A stretch of 64,000 nucleotides of DNA from assembly GCA_963696525.1 (NCBI GenBank), contig CAVOKO010000003.1, forward strand, positions 124,001 through 188,000, given 5' to 3'. Under the pieces are notes generated by a model. That model worked only from the letters and a program-made list of their open reading frames with translations, was not told the DNA's origin and searched no databases. This stretch comes from CAWBRT01 sp963696525. GTDB lineage: Bacteria; Acidobacteriota; Terriglobia; Terriglobales; Acidobacteriaceae. Within the stretch, counting starts at the first letter, position 1. Each line of letters begins with the position of its first letter. Below, piece after piece: positions 26,266 through 34,776 of this stretch. The translations under genes were made by a program, and so were the position numbers.

Positions 26266-27044
26266 CGGGGCTGCGGCCATCGGTTCCCGGCCTGCCAGTG
26301 CTGCTTTACCACGGAATCGAGACTGGCGACCCGAAAGCGCTCAACAAGTACTGCCTCCCGGTCGGCAATTTCCGCGCGCAACTGGAGCTGTTGCGAAGCC
26401 AGCATTTTTGCGGGCTGCATCCGCAGGCAATTGCCGATCCTTTGCGCTCGGACCGCACGGTCGTTCTCAGCTTCGACGACGGACTGGAAAGCGATTATCG
26501 CGTCGCGTTCCCCTTGCTGGTGGAGAACGGCTTCGTTGCGACCTTCTTCGTCAACACCGCTGAAATCGGCAACCCCGGACATCTCGGCTGGCCCGAGATC
26601 CGCGAAATGCAACAGGCGGGCATGTCTTTCCAGTCGCATGGGCATCGGCATGTGGACTATTCGCGGCTGGACGCGCGGACCGCGGCGGAACAGCTTCGAC
26701 TTTCGCGCGAGATGCTGGAACAGAACCTCGGGCGGCGCGCAGACTGTTTCTCGGCTCCCTATGGCCTGTTGAATCGCCGCCTGATCCGAGCGGCGTACGA
26801 GGCAGGATTCCAATTTGTTTTTTCATCGCGAAGCTGGCCGGTCCGGCCCGGGCAGGCGACCGCAGGACGCTTGGCAATTTACCGGGGGACGACGGTTGCC
26901 GAGTTCCGCGACCTGGTCGGGTGCGCGATGTTGCCGCTGCTGCGACGACGGTTGCGCGAGGCTGCGCTGCTCGTTCCCAAACGTCTGCTGCTCCGGCTCC
27001 GCCCGCAGTGGCTCGGCGTTGCGGTCCTTGAGGAGAACCAGTGA
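26247..27044 (+). CDS. Polysaccharide deacetylase (NodB homology domain, CE4)
   Basis: The 265-residue protein has the NodB motifs: VLSFDDG with the catalytic and metal Asp, HGHRH with two zinc ligands, and FSAPYG. CE4 enzymes remove N-acetyl groups from polysaccharides. There is no clear signal peptide, so it may act on lipid-linked intermediates in the cytoplasm or be exported another way. It overlaps the preceding gene by 19 bp and the next by 4 bp. This suggests the polymer contains N-acetyl sugars (inference). Confidence 0.88.
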   Translation: MAASAIAGLRPSVPGLPVLLYHGIETGDPKALNKYCLPVGNFRAQLELLRSQHFCGLHPQAIADPLRSDRTVVLSFDDGLESDYRVAFPLLVENGFVATFFVNTAEIGNPGHLGWPEIREMQQAGMSFQSHGHRHVDYSRLDARTAAEQLRLSREMLEQNLGRRADCFSAPYGLLNRRLIRAAYEAGFQFVFSSRSWPVRPGQATAGRLAIYRGTTVAEFRDLVGCAMLPLLRRRLREAALLVPKRLLLRLRPQWLGVAVLEENQ

Positions 27045-28192
27045 AGCCCCCCCGACAGCTTCACGTTTTCGTGCTGATCGACGCTCTCGGCTGGAGCCTC
27101 ATCGAGAACAGTTCGTTCCTGCGCGAGACGCTTCCGCACCGCCAGGGCTTGCGGACTCAACTGGGGTTCAGTTCCGGCGTAATCCCCTCGATTCTCAGCG
27201 GTCTGTCGCCGGCTGAAAACGGAATATGGAATCTGGTTTACTACGATCCCGAGCACTCGCCGTTTCGCTGGATGCGGCGCTTAAGCTTTCTCCCCTACGA
27301 ACTGCTGGACAATCGCCTCGGGCGGCGTTTGATGACGGAGTTGGGCCGCCGCGCGCTCGGCTTGGGCCCGGGATTCGACTGCTGCGTGAGTCCGAAGCTG
27401 CTGCCATGGTTCAACTGGGGTGAGCGGCGAAACATTTATGAGGAGGGCGGCCTCGGAGCCACGCCTTCCATTTTCGACCAGCTTGCCGGACAAGATATTC
27501 CCTATCGCGCCTATTCCTATCAGCACGCCACCGATCGCCAGATTCTGGCAAAAGCGACCACGGATGTGGAGCAGGATCGCGCCGGCTTTTTCTTTCTCTA
27601 TCTCTCGGAATTCGACAGTTTTCTGCACATGCACTGCAACGACCCCGAAAAGATCGCCGGCAAGCTGGCCTGGTATGAACAAAGCTTGCAGCGGCTGTTT
27701 GAAGCTGCACTGCGACGCGACCCGGAGGCAAAGTTTTTTCTCTTTTCAGACCACGGAATGACACCCGTGAGGCGGCATTACGATCTCGCCGCCGACATCG
27801 ACGCGTGCCGTCTGCGCATGCCGCAGGATTACCTTTCGGTGTACGATTCGACCATGGCCCGCTTCTGGTTTTTCTCCGGCCAGGCGCGCGTGGCAATCAC
27901 CGATTGTTTGCGGCGCGTGCCCTGCGGCCGGCTTCTAGCTGACGATGAGTTGCGGCAATTGGGCGTATTCTTCCCTGACAACCGCTACGGCGAAGCGATT
28001 CTGCTGATGGAGCCGGGGACGCTCGTCTCCACCAGCGGGTTCAACGGCGCCGGCTGGAAACCTGCCGGGATGCACGGATACCACCCGGACGATCCGCATT
28101 CGGACGCGGTTTTTCTCACCAACTACGAACCGTCAACTCCACCCTCGACCGTGAAAGACATCTACCGGTATATGCGGGATTCCGTGTCATGA
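27041..28192 (+). CDS. Alkaline-phosphatase-superfamily (type I phosphodiesterase-like) protein
   Basis: The 383-residue protein has the metal-site pattern of the alkaline phosphatase superfamily: LIDALGW (Asp 14), SSGVIPSILSG holding the likely Ser nucleophile, SEFDSFLHMH, FSDHGM and GMHGYHP. There is no signal peptide or membrane segment. Superfamily members hydrolyse or transfer phosphate esters. In an exopolysaccharide operon it may process a phosphate substituent or a lipid-phosphate intermediate (inference). Both junctions are 4-bp ATGA or GTGA-type overlaps. Confidence 0.8.
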   Translation: MKPPRQLHVFVLIDALGWSLIENSSFLRETLPHRQGLRTQLGFSSGVIPSILSGLSPAENGIWNLVYYDPEHSPFRWMRRLSFLPYELLDNRLGRRLMTELGRRALGLGPGFDCCVSPKLLPWFNWGERRNIYEEGGLGATPSIFDQLAGQDIPYRAYSYQHATDRQILAKATTDVEQDRAGFFFLYLSEFDSFLHMHCNDPEKIAGKLAWYEQSLQRLFEAALRRDPEAKFFLFSDHGMTPVRRHYDLAADIDACRLRMPQDYLSVYDSTMARFWFFSGQARVAITDCLRRVPCGRLLADDELRQLGVFFPDNRYGEAILLMEPGTLVSTSGFNGAGWKPAGMHGYHPDDPHSDAVFLTNYEPSTPPSTVKDIYRYMRDSVS

Positions 28193-29391
28193 TCGAAGCC
28201 TCCCAACCGGCCAAACTGCCGCTCTGCATGTTTACCAATGCGACGGTTCGCGGAGGCGCGGAAGAGCACATGCTCGGCCTCATAGAACGGCTCAACCGGA
28301 GTGCATTCGCCATCTCCCTGGCCTGTCCACCCGCACTGCTTGAGCTGTTGGGCAACGATCTTCCCTCCGACGTGGAAGTTTTGCCGGTCTCCATTCTTTG
28401 GCCGAGCGACATCGGTGCCATGGCCCGCTTCGCGTCCTTCTTGCGTAAGCAAAAAATCCAGATCGTACATTCCCACGGCTTCCGTGCAAGCGTATTGGCA
28501 TCGCCGGTCGCGTTTTGGGCCGGCGTTCCGGCGGTCGTCGAAACGCCGCACATTCGCGAGCATTGGCGGCGCGGCTGGAAGGCAAATTTTGCCATCGACC
28601 GCTTCGCCGGACGCGCTGTCGGCGCTTATATCGCGGTCTCGGACGCCAACCGGCGCTACCTGATCCAGAAAAAGCGTCTGCCCGCGGAGAAGATCCACCT
28701 GATTCGCAACGGCTGCGAAATCGAGAAATTTGACCCGGGCTATCCGTCGCAACTCGCGCTCAAACGACAGCTTGGGTTTGCCGACAGCGATCCTGTCTTG
28801 CTGGTAATCGGCAGACTCGAAGCGCAGAAGGGACACTCCGTTCTGTTTGCCGCTTTCAAGGATGTTCTGCGGGATTTTCCGCACGCTCGCCTGGTCTGCG
28901 TTGGCGAAGGCGGGTTGCGCCCGGCGCTCGAAGCGGAGCTTCGGAAACTCGATCTCACCGGATCGGTCAGGCTGGTGGGATATCAATCGAACGTACAGGA
29001 CTGGCTCTCCTTCGCGGAAGTCTGCGTATTGCCTTCGTTCTTCGAGGGACTGCCGCTGGTAGCCATCGAGTGCCTCGCCGCCGGACGCGCCATGGTTGCC
29101 ACCGCCGTCGACGGCACACCCGAGGTCGTCATACACGAGAAGACCGGGCTCACGGTGCTGGCCGGAGACGCAGCGGGCCTGGCGGCGGCAATTGTGCGGC
29201 TCTTGCGTGATCCAGACTTGCAAACGCGCCTCGGCGCCGCCGGGCGAAGCCGGGTCGAAACCCATTTCAACCTTTCGCGCCAGGTGCGCGAGACCGAAAC
29301 ACTCTATTGCGAACTTTGGCAGCGGCGCACCGGCAAGCAGTTCGCTTTGCCGATTGAGGAGCCGAATGCGGCTGCTTGCGGAGGCCAGTAA
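28189..29391 (+). CDS. Family 4 glycosyltransferase (GT-B)
   Basis: The 400-residue protein has an N-terminal Glyco_transf_4 domain (NATVRGGAEEHMLGLIERL) and a C-terminal Glycos_transf_1 domain with VIGRLEAQKG and the E-x7-E motif in FFEGLPLVAIECLAAG. It transfers a sugar from a nucleotide donor with retention. Its start overlaps the preceding stop by 4 bp. An 89-bp gap follows before the DUF362 gene. Confidence 0.9.
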   Translation: MIEASQPAKLPLCMFTNATVRGGAEEHMLGLIERLNRSAFAISLACPPALLELLGNDLPSDVEVLPVSILWPSDIGAMARFASFLRKQKIQIVHSHGFRASVLASPVAFWAGVPAVVETPHIREHWRRGWKANFAIDRFAGRAVGAYIAVSDANRRYLIQKKRLPAEKIHLIRNGCEIEKFDPGYPSQLALKRQLGFADSDPVLLVIGRLEAQKGHSVLFAAFKDVLRDFPHARLVCVGEGGLRPALEAELRKLDLTGSVRLVGYQSNVQDWLSFAEVCVLPSFFEGLPLVAIECLAAGRAMVATAVDGTPEVVIHEKTGLTVLAGDAAGLAAAIVRLLRDPDLQTRLGAAGRSRVETHFNLSRQVRETETLYCELWQRRTGKQFALPIEEPNAAACGGQ

Positions 29392-29480
29392 ACCGATGAA
29401 TTTCGCCAACTCAGTCAAGGTTGAGGCGAGCCGGATCGCCCGCCGCGAACTACGACCAGTTCGTTACAGGAAACTAGAGC

Positions 29481-30482
29481 ATGAACGTAATCTCGAATAG
29501 CTCAAAAACAAAGAGTACGGTGGTGATCCGCGGTGTGAGCGATCAGTCGCTGGCGGCAACCGTCCACGAATGCATGGAGCTTTGCGGATGGCGCGATCTG
29601 GTTGCGCCCAACAGCACGGTCGTGGTCAAACCAAATCTTTGCACGGCGGTAGCGGAAAAATGCGCGATGTCGAACACCGACCCGCGCATCGCGGCTGCGG
29701 TGTGCGAACTGCTGCTGACGCGCACCAGCAACGTCTACGTGGTGGAATCCGACGGTCTGCGGCAGAGCGCCTGGGAGGCATTCGAGGCCACCGGCTACAA
29801 CGAATTTGCCGCCCGGCTCGGCGTCAAGCTGGTCAACCTGAGCGAAGAGGCGTTGGTTGAAGTGGATGTTCCTTCAGCCGGACTCGTTAAATTGCCCGGC
29901 TTGATGCTGCGATGCGACGCCTTCATCACGCTCCCGGTTCTAAAGACGCACGCCCTCACTTATTTTACCGGCGCCATTAAAAACCAATGGGGATGCGTCC
30001 CGCAATATAACCGCATTCTGTTGCACCGCTATCTCGATCCGATGCTGGCCGAACTGCACGCGATCTTCAAGCCCGCCATGGCAATCATGGACGCTATCAT
30101 CGCGATGGAAGGCCGCGGGCCCGCCAATGGAAAACCGCGCCGCCTCGATCTGCTGCTAGCCAGCCGCGACTCGGTTGCGCTTGACGCCACGGCCATACGC
30201 CTCGCCGGGCTCGATCCCAACCTCTGCCGCCATCTGCTGCTGACGGCAGGCAAACAACTCGGCAGCCTCGACTCTGAGGGAATCGAGGTCAATGGCGAAT
30301 GGACGCGGCACGCTACGCAATTCGAGCCCGCCATACTAGACAAGGCCATTGCGGCGATGGATTACATGACCCGCTATCGCTGGTTCGTGCGATATATGCT
30401 GGAAAAGGACTTCATTTTTTATCCCATCCGCGCTGTCGTGCAGGTTCTGCGAAAGCTCGGCGTGGTCGAGGGCGGCAACTGA
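29481..30482 (+). CDS. DUF362 domain protein of the exopolysaccharide operon
   Basis: The 333-residue protein is DUF362-like: VVVKPNLCTA near residue 50, VYVVESDGLRQ, and FITLPVLKTHALTYFTGAIKNQWG. It has no signal peptide, no Tat motif and no ferredoxin-type Cys cluster, unlike some family members. The family has no agreed reaction. Its place between two glycosyltransferase genes in a tightly packed operon points to a role in polymer synthesis or decoration (inference). ATG 29481 has AGGAA upstream. Confidence 0.8.
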   Translation: MNVISNSSKTKSTVVIRGVSDQSLAATVHECMELCGWRDLVAPNSTVVVKPNLCTAVAEKCAMSNTDPRIAAAVCELLLTRTSNVYVVESDGLRQSAWEAFEATGYNEFAARLGVKLVNLSEEALVEVDVPSAGLVKLPGLMLRCDAFITLPVLKTHALTYFTGAIKNQWGCVPQYNRILLHRYLDPMLAELHAIFKPAMAIMDAIIAMEGRGPANGKPRRLDLLLASRDSVALDATAIRLAGLDPNLCRHLLLTAGKQLGSLDSEGIEVNGEWTRHATQFEPAILDKAIAAMDYMTRYRWFVRYMLEKDFIFYPIRAVVQVLRKLGVVEGGN

Positions 30483-30487
30483 GTCCT

Positions 30488-31723
30488 ATGCGCATCCTGT
30501 TTACATCGCTGGCATTTCCGTTTCCGGCCAACAAGGGACACCGGGTGCGAAACAGCAGTTTGCTGCTGGCGCTCGCCCGCGAAGGCCATCAGGTAACGCT
30601 GGTATCGTTCGCCGGCCCGGAGGACAGCCCGCATCTGCCGCAAGCCGGACCCTGCTGCGAACGGGTCATCACCGTGCCGGAGCCACGCCCGCACGTGCCG
30701 TGGGATCTCGTGTCGCGCCTGGGAGCGGCCGTCACGGCAACGCCGTTCGGAGTGAAGCGATTTTCTCAGCAGCGGATGGCGGCGGCTTTGCTAACCGAGC
30801 TGCAGCGGGATGCCTACGATGTGGTGATTTGCGACGATATCTACATGTTCGGCAATTTGCCCTGCCGCAGCGGTGCGCCGGTGTTGCTGAACAAGCACGA
30901 CCTCACTTATGAGATCATGGAACGCTACGCCGCCCATGAAAGCAGTCCGGTAAAGCGCGCGTATGTGCGCCTGGAAGCCCGCAATGTACGGCGATGGGAA
31001 GTGCGAGTGTGCGCCGCTGCCAACGCCGTGCTCGCCTGCTCGGAGCGCGACCGGCAAATTATTAGGCAGCTTTGTCCGCGAACCACGGTGTGCGTAGTTC
31101 CCAACGTGATCGACGTCGAGTGTTACCAGCCCGACGCTCCAGCTGGCACACCCGATGGTGACGACGGACGAACCTTGCTTTATGTCGGTGCCATGGATTG
31201 GCATCCGAATCGCGATGCGGTCCGCTATTTCGTGCGCGAGGTCTTGCCCGTCGTGCGCCGGCTCGTGCCCGCTGTGCGTTTCGTAGTGGCGGGCCGCGGC
31301 GCGTCGCTGGAACTACGGAATTCGCTGCGGGCCGACGATGTGGTGTTTACCGGCGAGGTGCCCGATATGGCGGCACAGCTTCGAGCCGCCACGGTCTGCG
31401 TTGTTCCATTGCGTATCGGCAGTGGCACGCGGCTGAAGATTATTGAGGCAGCGGCCATGGAGAAAGCCATGGTTTCGACTTCGCTCGGCGCCGAAGGTTT
31501 GGAGTTCGCCGCTCCGGGCGAGATTGTGCTTGCCGATACGGTGGAAGCTTTTGCGCAGGCAACGGCTGAACTGCTGAACGCGCCTGAACGCCGCGCGGAA
31601 ATGGGCAGGAAAGCCCGCCTGCGCGCTTCCGAGACTTACAGCATTGCCGCGCTGCAAAAGGCGCTGCGGTCAGCCCTGTCCATCATCTGCTCCGCGGAGT
31701 GCCCGGCTGTTTCCAGCGCCTAG
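30488..31723 (+). CDS. Family 4-like glycosyltransferase of the exosortase/EPS type
   Basis: The 411-residue GT-B enzyme starts MRILFTSLAFPFPANKGHRVRN and has VGAMDWHPNRDAVRYF and PLRIGSGTRLKIIEAAAM, blocks typical of the sugar transferase subfamily associated with PEP-CTERM/EpsH systems. It adds a sugar to the growing repeat unit. The ATG at 30488 lies 5 bp after the DUF362 stop; the frame is open back to 30299 but that part overlaps the previous gene. Confidence 0.88.
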   Translation: MRILFTSLAFPFPANKGHRVRNSSLLLALAREGHQVTLVSFAGPEDSPHLPQAGPCCERVITVPEPRPHVPWDLVSRLGAAVTATPFGVKRFSQQRMAAALLTELQRDAYDVVICDDIYMFGNLPCRSGAPVLLNKHDLTYEIMERYAAHESSPVKRAYVRLEARNVRRWEVRVCAAANAVLACSERDRQIIRQLCPRTTVCVVPNVIDVECYQPDAPAGTPDGDDGRTLLYVGAMDWHPNRDAVRYFVREVLPVVRRLVPAVRFVVAGRGASLELRNSLRADDVVFTGEVPDMAAQLRAATVCVVPLRIGSGTRLKIIEAAAMEKAMVSTSLGAEGLEFAAPGEIVLADTVEAFAQATAELLNAPERRAEMGRKARLRASETYSIAALQKALRSALSIICSAECPAVSSA

Positions 31724-31729
31724 CAGGCA

Positions 31730-33373
31730 ATGAAAGCGGCGCCCGCAAGTGAAACGATGGTGGAGGAGTCGATGACCGCCGCGTCACTCAACCCGGCACG
31801 TCCCACCCAGAACTCGGAGCTGCCGCTGCGCAGTGTTGTCTCCAATTGGGCAGGGCTGATCGTCAACGGCGTGCTTTCCTTCGTTTTGACGCCATTGCTG
31901 GTTCACGCTTTGGGCGACGTTTACTTTGCGATGTGGATGCTGGTTACGTCTCTGCTGGAGTCCTCCTGGCTGCTGGATTTTGGCATGCGGACCACGGTTT
32001 TCCGGTTCGTAGCGCGCTACCAGGGCGCGAAGCAGCGCGACGCCCTGGATGAAACGTTCGCCTCCGGCTTTGCCATCTCGCTCGCCGTGGCCGGCGGGAT
32101 CCTGCTGCTGTCATTCGCTTCGCTGTTCGTTCTGCCATCGCTGTTCGCCATCACCGGCAAGAGTGCGGGGACATTCAGGTGGCTGTTGGTGCTGTCGGGA
32201 GCATCGGTTGCAATCAGCTTCTGCGCCCAGTTTCTGGGAACCTACCTGTGCGCGGCGCGGCGCTTCGATCTCTATAACCTGACCAGCGCCGGCAGCGGCC
32301 TGGTGCGCGCCGTGCTCATTGTCGCGGCGCTCCACCTGCACCACGGAGTCTTGTTCGTAGCCGGTACGGCCCTGATGTCTTCACTGCTGTCTCTGGCGGT
32401 GAGCGCTTGGCTGCTCCGCGTCGCCGATCCCGCTCTCTCGTTTCATCTTCGCAACGTAAAGCTGTCCCGCATCCGACAATTGCTGGGATTCAGCAGCTCG
32501 GCATTCCTGGGTTCGGCAGGCGATCAGTTGCGCTTCTTCGTCGATTCTATTGTGATTGGCCGGGTGCTCACGGTTGCGCTGATCACGCCCTTCAACATTG
32601 CCGGACGGCTGGTGATGCTCTTTCGCCAGTTGGCGCTGGCCCTCGCCAGTCCATTTGCCGGCGTAATGAACGAGTTGGAAGGACAGCAAAAGCAAGCGGA
32701 GGCACAGGGCTATTTCCTGTTGGCGACGCGTCTAACTTCGTTGCTGAGCGTCTTCATCAGCCTCATGCTGCTGGTCAATGGCAAGGCCCTCATTCGTTTT
32801 TGGGTGGGCGACGCATACTCCACTTCGTATGCTTTGCTGGTCGTACTTCTGGCCGGCTACTGCCTCATGCTGGGACAGCAGCCGTCGGTGGATTTGCTGC
32901 TCGCCAAGGGCAGCCACCGGCTTCGCGGGTGGTGGACGCTGGCCGAGGGTCTGGCGAACCTTGGGTTAAGCGTCTACTGGGGCCGCAGCTATGGACTGAT
33001 CGGCATCGCCTTCGGAACGGCCGTTCCGATGATCGCCATTCAGGTGCTTGTGCAACCCTGGTACACGCTTCACATTGCCGCTATCCCGCTGCGCAGATAC
33101 TTCAAGGAAGGAATCGGGCGTCCCCTGTTGGTTGCCATCATTTTCATCGTAATCTGCGCGCTGGCGCGGCCATGGCGCCATTCGCCCGACTTGTCTCATT
33201 TCATATTCACCCTGGCGTGGCAATGCGCACTCTTGGCTCTGCTTGCGGCAACCATTGGATTGCGCCGAGTGGAACGGATCCGTCTGTACGAAGAAGCACG
33301 CCGCTTGCGGTTCGCGGCCAGTTCACGTGCGTCCGCGGGAATCCAATCCGGCGGGAAATCGGGCAGACCCTAG
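31730..33373 (+). CDS. Lipid-linked oligosaccharide flippase (Wzx/MATE-like)
   Basis: The 547-residue protein has about 12-14 hydrophobic segments and the polysaccharide-synthesis flippase layout, starting near NWAGLIVNGVLSFVLTPLLVHALG. It should flip the lipid-linked repeat unit across the inner membrane. Starts at ATG 31730, 31757 and 31772 are all possible. Its TAG stop (33371-33373) runs into the left terminal repeat of the element at 33372, so the extreme C-terminus may have been set by that insertion. No Wzy polymerase was recognised in the operon. Confidence 0.88.
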   Translation: MKAAPASETMVEESMTAASLNPARPTQNSELPLRSVVSNWAGLIVNGVLSFVLTPLLVHALGDVYFAMWMLVTSLLESSWLLDFGMRTTVFRFVARYQGAKQRDALDETFASGFAISLAVAGGILLLSFASLFVLPSLFAITGKSAGTFRWLLVLSGASVAISFCAQFLGTYLCAARRFDLYNLTSAGSGLVRAVLIVAALHLHHGVLFVAGTALMSSLLSLAVSAWLLRVADPALSFHLRNVKLSRIRQLLGFSSSAFLGSAGDQLRFFVDSIVIGRVLTVALITPFNIAGRLVMLFRQLALALASPFAGVMNELEGQQKQAEAQGYFLLATRLTSLLSVFISLMLLVNGKALIRFWVGDAYSTSYALLVVLLAGYCLMLGQQPSVDLLLAKGSHRLRGWWTLAEGLANLGLSVYWGRSYGLIGIAFGTAVPMIAIQVLVQPWYTLHIAAIPLRRYFKEGIGRPLLVAIIFIVICALARPWRHSPDLSHFIFTLAWQCALLALLAATIGLRRVERIRLYEEARRLRFAASSRASAGIQSGGKSGRP

Positions 33374-33516
33374 CAGGCTGCTGAAGAACAAGCTTCGAGA
33401 AGGACGAGCCCACGATATCTTGTACGCTTCACTTTCGGAGTACATATTCGGAAGCGCCTCGCTCGTTCTACCCCAATCAGCCACCAACGGGCTTGTCGGG
33501 AGCCCCACAGCCTGCT
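33372..33516. mobile_element. MITE-like repeat element, copy 2
   Basis: A 145-bp element with ends AGCAGGCTG... and ...CAGCCTGCT, related to the element at 9350 (82 of 96 identities over 33372-33467, in inverted orientation). The right third has diverged from copy 1. It fills the whole gap between the convergent flippase and GT2 genes, and both genes stop at TAG codons that overlap its ends. Confidence 0.75.
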
Positions 33517-34507
33517 AACCTAGCGGCTCTCCCTTGCCAGACTGCCTTCCTTGCAGCAAAGCATTTCTGAAGGTGCGCCAAGGCGCGAGGCTTCTCCGGC
33601 GGGCGCTGGCCACAAGGGACAGCAGACCATATCCGGCTCTTAACCAGAAAAAGCACACCCTATTCTTCACTCCCGAGTTCCAATTTCGATAATAGAGGTA
33701 AGCATTACCCCGCACGACTGCGCCTATCCAGTGCTCGGAAACGCGGCCAACCGGAGATATTTTATGGACCAGGCGCGCGCCAGGGTGGATCACCAACTTT
33801 GCCGCCGGACCCAGTTGCATGCAGAAGTCGACATCTTCGCCTTCCGATGCTCCCTTCAAGGAGGCATCGAAGCGCGCATCGCGAATTGCCGAGGAGCGAA
33901 AACTCATCAAGCCGCCGCCAAATCGTGTCACCCGCAGCGGCGCCGAATGACGCAAATCATCCGCCCTGAAGTAGACAGCCTGCCGATCGTCATGAAAAGG
34001 CCCGCGAACGAAAACCCTGCTCCAAAGTCTGCTCAGCAGCGGCTTTGGCACGTAATTTGTGACGATGCCGGAGACGCCGGTAACCTCCGGATTCTCCTGG
34101 TACGCTCGCAGCATGGTCTCGACAAAGTCCGCCTCAAGTTCCACATCGTCGTCGAGGAACAGAACCACGTCGCTGCGACTATGCCTGAGGGCTTGGTTGC
34201 GAGCTGTCGCCGCACCGGAGATTTCAGGATCGCGGATGTACTTCAGCGTCACCTGCCCGCAGACCTGATCGCCGGCGCCTTCGAACAGCTCCGCAATGGC
34301 ACGCTCGGAGTCGTCCCGCGGGCTCTGGTCGACGATGATCAATTGGCGCGGCAGCACCGTCTGGGTGAGCAGAGTGCGTACGGCCGCGCGTAGATCGTCA
34401 GGCCGATTGAGGGTGGGGATGATGACCGCCAGCGAGTTGAAATCCTCGGTGGGAAGCGCGGCGGAGGGCGGCTCCGCACGGGATCCAAAATGGCTATCTG
34501 TAGGCAT
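33515..34507 (-). CDS. Family 2 glycosyltransferase
   Basis: This GT2 enzyme of about 330 residues has VIIPTLNRPDDLRAAV, a VLFLDDDVELE DxD motif and GEDVDFCMQ. The C-terminus has a short hydrophobic segment. It probably adds a sugar (rhamnosyl or galactofuranosyl transferases look similar). ATG 34507 is preferred over TTG 34522; neither has a strong ribosome-binding site. It is the only minus-strand gene between the exopolysaccharide operon and the exosortase gene and stops inside the repeat element. Confidence 0.88.
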   Translation of the reverse strand: MPTDSHFGSRAEPPSAALPTEDFNSLAVIIPTLNRPDDLRAAVRTLLTQTVLPRQLIIVDQSPRDDSERAIAELFEGAGDQVCGQVTLKYIRDPEISGAATARNQALRHSRSDVVLFLDDDVELEADFVETMLRAYQENPEVTGVSGIVTNYVPKPLLSRLWSRVFVRGPFHDDRQAVYFRADDLRHSAPLRVTRFGGGLMSFRSSAIRDARFDASLKGASEGEDVDFCMQLGPAAKLVIHPGARLVHKISPVGRVSEHWIGAVVRGNAYLYYRNWNSGVKNRVCFFWLRAGYGLLSLVASARRRSLAPWRTFRNALLQGRQSGKGEPLG

Positions 34508-34621
34508 CTTCCGGTCTTTCAATGATTGTGAAGTTTATCAGGCTACGTTCCACCGCTGACGCCGCCCATTGCCGTACTTCCGGCTTTTTGCACAAATTGC
34601 ACCCCCGTCCAGAGGCGCAGA

Positions 34622-34639
34622 TGGGAAATACTCTTCCCA
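34622..34639. promoter_or_regulatory. Inverted repeat, possible activator site
   Basis: TGGGAA-N6-TTCCCA, centred about 125 bp upstream of the predicted start from the sigma-54 promoter at 34729. That is a normal distance for an enhancer-binding protein. Function is inferred from position only. Confidence 0.4.
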
Positions 34640-34728
34640 AAAGTTACACTGCTTTGCGCGACTTCGGCAGACCATTAGACAATTTCAATAGAATCAACTA
34701 CTTGCAATATCAGGTTTGCTTTTAATAC

Positions 34729-34744
34729 TGGCAAAAGGAATGCA
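34729..34744 (+). promoter_or_regulatory. Sigma-54 promoter of the exosortase gene
   Basis: TGGCAAAAGGAATGCA matches the -24/-12 consensus TGGCAC-N5-TTGCA with exact GG-N10-GC spacing (GG 34730-34731, GC 34742-34743). The predicted start is about 12 bp downstream, giving a short leader before the exosortase gene at 34777. Two sigma-54 activator genes lie about 17-20 kb upstream. Confidence 0.75.
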
Positions 34745-34776
34745 CCTTTGGTAACGTCTTACTCACACGTGTGCAG

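Noticed and set aside
28162..29418. Long open frame on the minus strand opposite the GT4 gene (and similar ones at 6761-7900, 44215-45354, 42096-43169 and 1171-1953)
   Set aside because: They mirror strong coding genes on the other strand, have no recognisable domain or ribosome-binding site, and are expected in GC-rich DNA.
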